From: Deroplatys truncata
Taxonomy: Eukaryota > Arthropoda > Insecta > Mantodea > Mantidae
Assembly: GCA_030765065.1 (NCBI GenBank)
Contig: CM060990.1
Location: 7,684,001-7,748,000, forward strand
DNA: 64,000 bases
Direction of reading: 5' to 3'
A program made the translations under genes and the position numbers. Below are positions 56,728 to 64,000 of this stretch, piece after piece. Within the stretch, counting starts at the first letter, position 1. Each line of letters begins with the position of its first letter. The notes beneath the pieces are model-generated. The model did no database searches. It was not told where the DNA came from and was given only the letters and a program-made list of their open reading frames with translations.

Positions 56728-56868
56728 GGATGAGCCAATTGGATTAATGATAACCCTGCCGCTAGGGGCGCTAGTGTCGCTAGTGTCCCTGCGTGCGACG
56801 GCGGCAAGATTGAAAAGCGCCATGAGCGGAAGGATTATCGTTATTGCACTTGGTTCATCCGGGACGAG
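56728..56868. mobile_element. Palindromic MITE-like element
   Basis: About 140 bp in which the left half (CCGGATGAGCCAATTGG, ATTAATGATAACCCTGCCGC) is an imperfect reverse complement of the right half (GCGGAAGGATTATCGTTATT, CACTTGGTTCATCCGG). Arms are about 53 bases at roughly three-quarters identity, with a GGCGCTAGTGTCGCTAGTG centre. No clear target duplication was seen, so the superfamily is open. Confidence 0.5.
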
Positions 56869-56872
56869 TTAA

Positions 56873-57330
56873 AAGAATTGAGGATTAGGTAAAGATGAAG
56901 GAAAAACACGAAGTGACGTGGAGTGTTTTGATTGGTAAAAATAAGACGAAATGTGATTGTTTGGTTAATTCAGGTGGAAGATGAAGGAAGGAAGATGAAA
57001 GAGTATGGAGGACACGTGATGGAGAGGAGCGGGGTGGCGAGGTGTTGTGTGTGCGGAGGTTGGGACTGAAAGATGGAAAAGATGGCGAGCGAGGGATAAA
57101 AAGTATAATAGAAAATGACGTGTGAAGTTGTGATTGGTGGGAATAAGAAGTGATGTTATTGGTGGAAAGGAACAAATGAAAGTTGTTCATTGGTAAGAAT
57201 AAGAGAGATTATGATTGGTGGAAAGAAAAAGGTGTGGGAGTGGGGTATGTTGGAGGTGACGGGAAAGGTAAGTTTTGCTAGCAACAAGATTTGCAAAAGC
57301 CTGTCGAGAACTCATCAGCAATTTTTGAAC
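56873..57330. repeat. Duplicated block, copy 1 (CCAAT- and AAGATGGC-rich)
   Basis: GAATTGAGGATTAGG to CATCAGCAATTTTT here is repeated at 58333-58785 with scattered substitutions. It contains repeated GATTGGTGGAA/GATTGGTGGGA segments (reverse CCAAT) at intervals of a few tens of bases, and GAAAAGATGGCGAGC. On the minus strand the copies read as Ser/Pro-rich frames that are low-complexity shadows. Confidence 0.8.
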
Positions 57331-58332
57331 GTTGGATGGTGGTTTTCTTGAGTGGATAGAGAGATGGGGCGATATGAGATGCGGTGGCGAAAATGGGAAC
57401 TAAACAAGATGGTTGAGACAAGGGGTTTAAGGACGAGGAAATTTCGAGGTTAGTGGTGAACATGGCGGTCGCAAGAGGTGGGGGCAAGGAGACGCGGTGG
57501 TGAGAATGGGAACTAAAAGAAGATGGCGGTAGCAAGAGCTTAGAAGAGCAGATTTTGAGGTTAAAATAGTGGGAACTAAAAATGGCGGAGAGTCGGCGAC
57601 AAGGAGATGCGGTGAGAACTAAACAAGATGGCGGACGCAAGAGGAGGGTAAGGAGATTTGAGGTTACAGTACCAAAACACCAAAGGATATATTCCTACGC
57701 CAAGCAGGCCCGAAAAATAATTATGCGTGTGGTACTTACCTGTTACTGGTGTTGATGCGTCACCAAAAGCGCAGCAGCTTCACGCGACGCGAAAAAAATA
57801 AAAGCAAACTGTTTTTGAAAATGCTTACCCAGCTTTAAGATCAACCAACATCACTAAGCACTGATATACCTAGGTTTTTTAAAGCGGCACAGACGCCCTT
57901 TGCACAGACGTAATTTAACTATACCAAAAACCTGGTACTGGACCATCGTAATGGTCGCTAGCGTACGTAGGAGCAGGGTTCTCATAGCCGGTCGAAAGCG
58001 GTCAAAAAAGTGTACGACGTAGGTGTTCACAGTAGCTCCTGTCGAGTCAACCGTCGAGGTGTGAATGAACGAGATCTGTTCTTGCCGGCAATCTGGTTCG
58101 GAGATGAGAGGCGCGGTGGTAAAAATGGGAACTAAATAAGATGGCGGAGGCATAAAGTTGAGGTTAAAATATGAGGTAAACGTGGAGAGCTTAAACTATG
58201 ATGGCGGTGGAGTGGTGGTGAAAATGGGAACTAAACAAGATGGCGGAGGCAAGAAGTGGAGGGACGAAGAGGTTTGAGGTTTGGGTCAACATCCGAGAGA
58301 TGTCGAACGCAACAGATGGTGACGAGGAGATA
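57331..58332. repeat. Interval with repeated GGGAACTAAACAAGATGGCGG modules
   Basis: Short modules with GGGAACTAAA, AAGATGGCGG and a CAAGAGG/CAAGAAG end recur near 57400, 57510, 57570, 57610, 58125 and 58215. Between 57680 and 58080 lies unrelated sequence without a gene. Confidence 0.6.
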
Positions 58333-58790
58333 GAATTGAGGATTAGGAAAAGATGAAGTAAAAACAGGAAGTGACGTGGAGTGTTTTGATTAGTAAAAAT
58401 AAGACGAAATGTAATTGGTTCGTTAATTCGGGTGGAACATGAAGGAAGGAAGTTAAAAGAGTATGGAGGACACGTGATGGAGAGGAGCGGAGCGGCGAGG
58501 TGTTGTCTGTGCGGAGGTTGGGACTGAAAGATGGAAAAGATGGCGAACGAGGGATAAAAAGTATAACAGAAAGTGTCGTGTGAAGTTGTGATTGGTGGAA
58601 ATAAGAAGTGATGTTATTGGTGGAAAGGAACAAATGAAAGTTGTTGATTGGTTAGAATAAGATAGATTATGATTGGTGGAAAGAAAAAGGTGTGGGAGTG
58701 AGGTATGTTGGAGGTGATGGAAAAGGTAAGTTTTGCTACCAACGAGATTTGCAAAAGCCTCTGCAGAACTCATCAGCAATTTTAAATAAC
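58333..58790. repeat. Duplicated block, copy 2
   Basis: The second copy of 56873-57330, about 1.46 kb downstream in the same orientation, with the same ATTGGT and AAGATGGC landmarks and CAGAACTCATCAGCAATTTT at the end. Confidence 0.8.
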
Positions 58791-60130
58791 TAGTGTTTCG
58801 GGGTTTTCTCTGGTTGGTAGACGAATGCAAGCTGTTTTTGCTTTTTCATAGGTTTTCCCTGGTTGGTAGGCGTTTGATGTAGTGGTTGACGAAGCCCTTT
58901 CAAATTTTCGAGGTTTTTCAGGTTTTTCGTGGTTGTTCCTGCCCGGTAGGCAAATGATGAAGTCTTGCCTTGGCGGCGCACGGATACTAGGCACACACAC
59001 ACTATAATAGTACCGATTAAAAAAATTTAACAAACAAAATCCACACAATCACAAAATTGAAAATGTATATATATTTTAACACAAAAGTGTGCAGTGCAAA
59101 AGAAAATAAAAATTAAATAGGCAGACACACACATTTAATAGTAGCGATGCTGCTTGATAAGGCACAAATTGCACGTTGTTTGTTAGGGCAATGCATGTTG
59201 AAAGTTGGCACACTGGGAAGTTGGTTCGCACAAAATCCACACAATGACAAAATTGAAAATGCATATATATTGTAACACAAAAGTGTGCAGTGCAAAAGAA
59301 AATAAAAATTAAATAGGCACACACACACACCCGTTACAGTTGCCATACTTATATTATTCGTCTTTTTCTTTTTTTTCTTTTTGTTTTTTTCGTTTTTCTT
59401 TAAAAAAAAGTAACTAGTTTTTCGGGGTTTTCTGTGGTTGGTAAACGAATGCAAGCTCTTTCTGCTTTTTCATAGGTTTTCCCTGGTTGGTAGGCGTTTG
59501 CTGTAGTGGTTGACGAAGCCCTTTCTAATTTTCGAGGTTTTTCAGGTTTTTCGTGGTTGTCCCTGCCCGGTAGGCAATTGATGAAGTTTTCCCTTGTGGG
59601 TGCATGGATACTAGGCACATACTCGCACACACACACTATAATAGTAGCGTATAAAAAAAATTTAACAAACAAAATCCACACAATGACAAAACTGAAAATG
59701 TATATATACTTTAAAACAAAAGTGTGCAGTGCAAAAGAAAATAAAAATTAAATAGGCACACACACACTATAATAGTAGCGTATATCAAAAAATTTAACAA
59801 ACAAAATCCACACATTGACAAAACTGAAAATAAATATATATATTTTAACACAAAAGTGTGCAGTGCAAAAGAAAATAAAAATTAAATAGGCACACACACA
59901 CTATAATAGTAGCGTATAAAAAATTTAACAAACAAAATCCACACAATGACAAAACTGAAAATGTATATATATTTTAACACAAAAGTGTGCAGTGCAAAAG
60001 AAAATAAAAATTAAATACGCACACACACACATTTAATAGTAACGATACCGCTGGATAAGGCATAAATTGCACCTTGTTTGTTAGGGCAATGCATGTTGAA
60101 AGTTGGCACACTGGGAAGTGCATGTTGAAA
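58791..60130. repeat. Compound tandem repeats (624-bp and 131-bp periods)
   Basis: A block with TTTCGGGGTTTTC, TTTCCCTGGTTGGTAGGCG and CGAGGTTTTTCAGGTTTTTC starts at about 58791 and again at 59415 (offset 624). Within it a 131-132-bp unit (CACACACACTATAATAGTAG, ACAAACAAAATCCACACAAT, AAGTGTGCAGTGCAAAAG) is tandem at about 59627-60020. Partial units lie at 58990-59100 and 59220-59325. A further piece (TTAGGGCAATGCATGTTGAA) is shared by 59180 and 60080. A T-rich run lies at 59355-59402. Confidence 0.75.
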
Positions 60131-60490
60131 GTTAGCACACAGGCAAGCTGGGTCGCGCTGTGGTCAGCCGACTACTTCGTCAGCATGGTTCCCACGGTCA
60201 GTTTTCATGCTATCGTGCAGTTTGCACGATGTGTACAGCACGTGCTTCCCCGTATGATAGCTTGTCGGCTTATTTCATGTTCATACTTCTTTTCAACGCA
60301 TTTCGTTTAGAGGTATTGTTTATTTGTTTTTATGGCAATACGTTTTTGGCATAAGTTTTTTGCATTAATTTTATATAATGGATTGCGAAAATGGAAGTTT
60401 CTATTCGTATTTATGTCAACTATGAAAATACAAGGAGAAGGACAGGCTCTTGCCACCTACTATGCTGTTGCTGATGGTGCGCTCGGCGGC
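60131..60490. other. Spacer, nothing recognised
   Basis: Mixed-composition DNA between two repeat families. Open frames are short and domain-free. Confidence 0.4.
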
Positions 60491-61560
60491 CATATTCAAC
60501 AGGTTGCGGTTGGCGGCCATATTCGACAGTTTATTGCAATGCGTGCAACAAGGGCACACACCCACTTGTTGTTCGCGTCGAATGTTTGTGCGTGATTTTT
60601 CTCAGATTTTATGCACCGAACATCACAAATACACTACACACGCCACTGATAGTTTTAAATATTTCACACTGATGTTGAAGTTGTGGCGGGGCACTGTTTT
60701 TAACTCCACACGCACTTAATAAATCACATAACCGTGCGGAAATACTTAAGTTTCAGCGAAAAGCGCTAGTGGGGAGTGCAAGCTGAACGACTATTAGCAA
60801 CATGTAGCAAGCGATATAGTTCTGCTCGCGTTAGTCTTTTCTCCTACGATGTCGGTGGTGATGGTGCGGTTGGCAGCCATATTTGACAGTTTATTGCAAT
60901 GCGTGCAACAAGGGCACACATCCACTTGTTGCTCGCGCGAAAGTTTCTGCGTGATTTTTCTCAGATTTTATGCTCACCATAACACAAATTGCTCGCGTCG
61001 AAAGTTTGTGCGTGATTTTTGTCAGATTTTATGCACCGCACATCACAAATACACTACACACGCCACTGATAGTTTTAAACATTTCACACCGATGCTGAAG
61101 TTGTGGCGGGGCACTGTTTTTAACTGCACACGCACTTAATAAATCACATAACCGTGCGGAAATACTTAACTTTCAGCGAAAAGCGCTAGTGGGGAGTGCA
61201 AGCAGAACGACTATTAGCAACATGTAGCAAGCGTTATAGTTCTGCTTGCGTTAGTCTTTTCTCCTACGATGTCGCTGGTGATGGTGCGGTTGGCAGCCAT
61301 ATTTGACAGTTTATTGCAATGCGTGCAACAAGGGCACACATCCACTTGTTGCTCGCGTCGAAAGTTTGTGCGTGATTTTTCTCAGATTTTATGCTCCCCA
61401 CAACACAAAATCACTACACACGACACTGATAGTTTTAAATATTTGACACTGATGTTGAAGTTGTGGCGGAGCACTGTTTTTAACTCCACACGCGCTTAAT
61501 AAAACACATAGCCGTGCGGAAATACTTAACCTTCCGCGAAAAGCCCTAGTGGGAGTTCAA
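60491..61560. repeat. Tandem repeat, 362-bp unit with a 58-bp internal expansion
   Basis: GGTTGGC(A/G)GCCATATT landmarks at about 60505, 60867 and 61287 give gaps of 362 and 420 bases. The longer unit contains an extra 58 bases that duplicate its own GCTCGCG...TTTTATGC segment (60929-61030). Each unit carries ATTGCAATGCGTGCAACAAG, GAAGTTGTGGCGGGGCAC and TAGCAACATGTAGCAAGCG. Frames across it repeat with the unit and are not genes. Confidence 0.8.
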
Positions 61561-62227
61561 GCTGAACCACTATTAGCAACATGTAGCAAGTGTTATAGTT
61601 CTTCTCACGTTAGTATCGGAGAAAACAGTAAAAAGAACGATTCTCATGTGCAGCGGAAGCAGCAGTACGTGAATGACCGTGTGCTGATAAAGCAGTCGAT
61701 GTGTGTTTCAAAATGGCAGCCACGGTTAAAGAACTGCACACTGCGCGATAACGTGAAAAGACCGTGGGAACGGATGCTGACAAAGCAGCGGCGTTTAAAG
61801 AGTTGCAAACTACACGGTAACTTTAAAAAAAATGCCGTGCGAACGGATGCTCGTCAGCGAGAAAATCTTTTAAATGCGGTTTTATGGTCGATGGTAGGGA
61901 AAAGTGCAGCGGTGGATGGATGGATGGTGTGACCGGAAATGTCTGCGATTACAACTTGGCAAGCTGTGGCGAAATAAGGTGTCAGGATTTTTAATGAGGC
62001 ATTTAACTCGACGCGCATGCTGAAACTGCGGTTGCGATAAGCGAACTTATAAAAACCCAGTGCCAAGAGCAGCCGGCCGTATAGTAAGTAGGGGAAGTAT
62101 TGTATTCCACCCAAATATTCGATACCGAGATTTCACCGGAAATACATGTTTTGATACCCCCTGGATCCAAAAAAAATGCATTTTTGGAAAAATGTCCGTG
62201 TGTGTCTGTGAATAGCATAACTCAGAA
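61561..62227. other. Spacer, nothing recognised
   Basis: An open frame at 61549-61932 is rich in Lys, Arg and Cys and contains two similar stretches (LKNCTLRDNVKRPWERMLTK and LKSCKLHGNFKKNAVRTDAR). It is probably translated repeat sequence and no family is recognised. Confidence 0.35.
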
Positions 62228-64000
62228 ACGAACAGTCGGATAAGCACCAAACTTGGTATTTGGGTTCAGTATCTTCCAGAGATGGGACACGAAGGTTTCC
62301 AAGAAAATCCCCACCCCAGACAACCCTTAACATGGAACATTTTTCGAAACTTTTAATTTTCTCAAAAATGGTTCTAACGATTTTGATTAAAATATCATAT
62401 GTTCAAGATATTTTCAAGACAAATGAAATGTATATCTCGAATTTTCTGGGAATGTCTCCAAAAGTATTCTTTATTGTGAACGACTTTTGCATAACTGGGA
62501 AACCATAAGAGATGGACAAAATTTTACTACACAAAAAATGTAGATCGCGTTAAAATACACAATTTATATTATATACATTTTTTAGTTGAGTGAACCATTT
62601 TCGAGATATTGCTTGTTATTTCCTTAAATTTTCCATTACTTATACTTTTTCTCAAATTCGTTATTAAATTTTTTATGTCCTGGATATGCAAACAGAATAG
62701 AATGCGCCACATAGCAACCAGCGCTTAAAAGATTTGACTATCGCTTATAACGTACCATGTTCCCCTTGCATGTACAAGAAAATTAGCAATAAGATTGACA
62801 TCCCGATATCTCAATTAACATGAAGTAGACGGAGAATAAGCGTTTGTAAAAATAGTTTGTACAAGAGTAGAGAAAGTCATGTGAGTGTAACACATCAGTT
62901 TTGCTATAAAATCGTGCTATTTGACGTGATATAAGTTTTAGAGCAATACGCGCACATATGCGGGTGTCTAGGTTTAGTATCTTCCAGCGATGCGACACGA
63001 AGGTTTTCAAGAAAATCCCCCCCTCCCCAGACTACCCTTACATGGAAGATTTTTCAAAAATTTTAATTTTCTCAAAAATGGCTCTAACGATTTTGATTAA
63101 TATATCATATATTTAAGATATTTTTATGACAAATAAAATGTATATCTCGAATGTCCTGGGAATGTCTCCAAAAGTATTCTTTATTGTGAACGACTTTTGC
63201 ATAACTGGTAAACCATAAGAGATGGACAAAATTTTACTACACAAAAAATGTAGATTGCGTTAAAATACACAATTTATGTCATATACATTTTTTAGTTGAG
63301 TGAACCATTTTCGAGATATTGCTTGTTATTTCCTTAAATTTTCTAATACTTATACTTTTTCTGAAATTCGTTATTCCATTTTTTATGTCCTGGATATGCA
63401 AACAGAATAGAATGTGCCACATAGCGAGAAACGGGAGCGATAGTGGTTTTTGCTATAAAATGGTGCTATTTGACGTGATATAAGTTTTAGAGCAATACGC
63501 GCACATGTGCGGGTGTCTAGGTTTAGTATCTTCCAGCGATGCGACACGAAGGTTTTCAAGAAAATCCCCCCATCCCAGACTACCCTTTACATGGAAGATT
63601 TTTTGAAAATTTTAATTTTCTCAAAAATGGCTCTAACGATTTTGATTTAAATATCATATATTTAAGATATTTTTATGACAAATAAAATGTATATCTTGAA
63701 TTTCCTGGGAATGTCTCCAAAAGTATTCTTTATTGTGAACGACTTTTGCATAACTGGTAAACCATAAGAGATGGACAAAATTTTACTACACAAAAAATGT
63801 AGATCGCGTTAAAATACACAATTTATGTCATATACATTTTTTTAGTTGAGTGAACCATTTTCGAGATATTGCTTGTTATTTCCTTATATTTTCCAATACT
63901 TATACTTTTTCTCAAATTCGTTATTCAATTTTTATATCCTGGATATGCAAACAGAATAGAATGCGCCACATAGCAACCAGCGCTTAAAAGATTTGACTAT
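62228..64000. repeat. Long-unit satellite (about 708 bp), running off the window
   Basis: The landmark ATCTTCCAG..ATG.GACACGAAGG occurs at 62271, 62979 and 63528. Each is followed by AAGAAAATCCCC, TTAATTTTCTCAAAAATGG, AAAGTATTCTTTATTGTGAA, GAGATGGACAAAATTTTACT and TCCTGGATATGCAAACAGAA. The first gap is 708 and the second 549; the shorter unit lacks the AGCGCTTAAAAGATTTGACT segment and what follows. That segment reappears at 63980-64000, so the array continues. Confidence 0.85.

Noticed and set aside
56885..59048. Ser/Pro-rich minus-strand frames that recur
   Set aside because: They repeat because the DNA block is duplicated; no start context, domain or codon pattern supports coding.
60849..61499. 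Repeated 76-96-residue frames
   Set aside because: They follow the 362-bp satellite unit and shift with its indels; translated repeat, not genes.

Overview
The window is repeat-dominated eukaryotic nuclear DNA, almost certainly from an arthropod and probably an insect with a large genome. The reasons are several non-LTR retrotransposon families, a piggyBac element, a Tc1/mariner fragment, a hAT-type MITE, tRNA-derived SINEs with perfect target-site duplications, long satellites, GT-AG introns and a TATA/Inr promoter matching the arthropod initiator. I see no intact host protein-coding gene and no rRNA, tRNA or CRISPR locus. The species cannot be fixed from the sequence; a polyneopteran-type insect is only a guess.

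Region 1 (1-15.4 kb): SINE copies lie at about 1.4 and 3.0 kb. They are followed by a nest of two near full-length copies of one I-superfamily LINE (gag-like ORF1 with three zinc knuckles; ORF2 with AP endonuclease, reverse transcriptase and RNase H; hairpin plus (ATC)n 3' end). Copy 1 (3425-15424, 12-bp TSD) was split by copy 2 (8975-15006, about 11-bp TSD). The two share a roughly 1.5-kb tract of near identity, including the same two substitutions in the endonuclease active site, which points to gene conversion or a shared dead source.

Region 2 (15.4-31.6 kb): a LINE fragment, a 617-bp hAT MITE with 8-bp TSD, a 65/53-bp higher-order satellite, several SINE copies (two tRNA-derived ones with TSDs), a degenerate pyrimidine-rich minisatellite interrupted by an antisense RNase H-bearing LINE remnant, an RTE-like LINE remnant, and long stretches where nothing is recognised.

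Region 3 (31.6-38.6 kb) is the most unusual. A 267-bp near-perfect palindrome carries a hammerhead-ribozyme-like motif. Next comes a TATA/Inr promoter with a decayed multi-exon gene holding two related Cys-rich modules on the plus strand. Facing it on the minus strand is a pair of genes resembling capsid proteins of integrated insect DNA viruses. The larger is interrupted by a 2,426-bp piggyBac element at a TTAA. A mariner transposase remnant closes the region.

Region 4 (38.6-50.8 kb): a third copy of the I-type LINE inserted in the mariner gene, fused at a 5-bp microhomology to a second, 5'-truncated copy. It is followed by a decayed Jockey-type LINE and a degenerate hammerhead-like motif.

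Region 5 (50.8-64 kb): unrecognised DNA, then a 3-kb array of a strictly 55-bp unit that passes into a 57-bp variant, a palindromic MITE-like element, a duplicated block rich in AAGATGGC (YY1/Pho-type) and ATTGGT motifs, and three further tandem-repeat families that run off the right edge. All coding sequences are transposon- or virus-derived and most carry stops or frameshifts.
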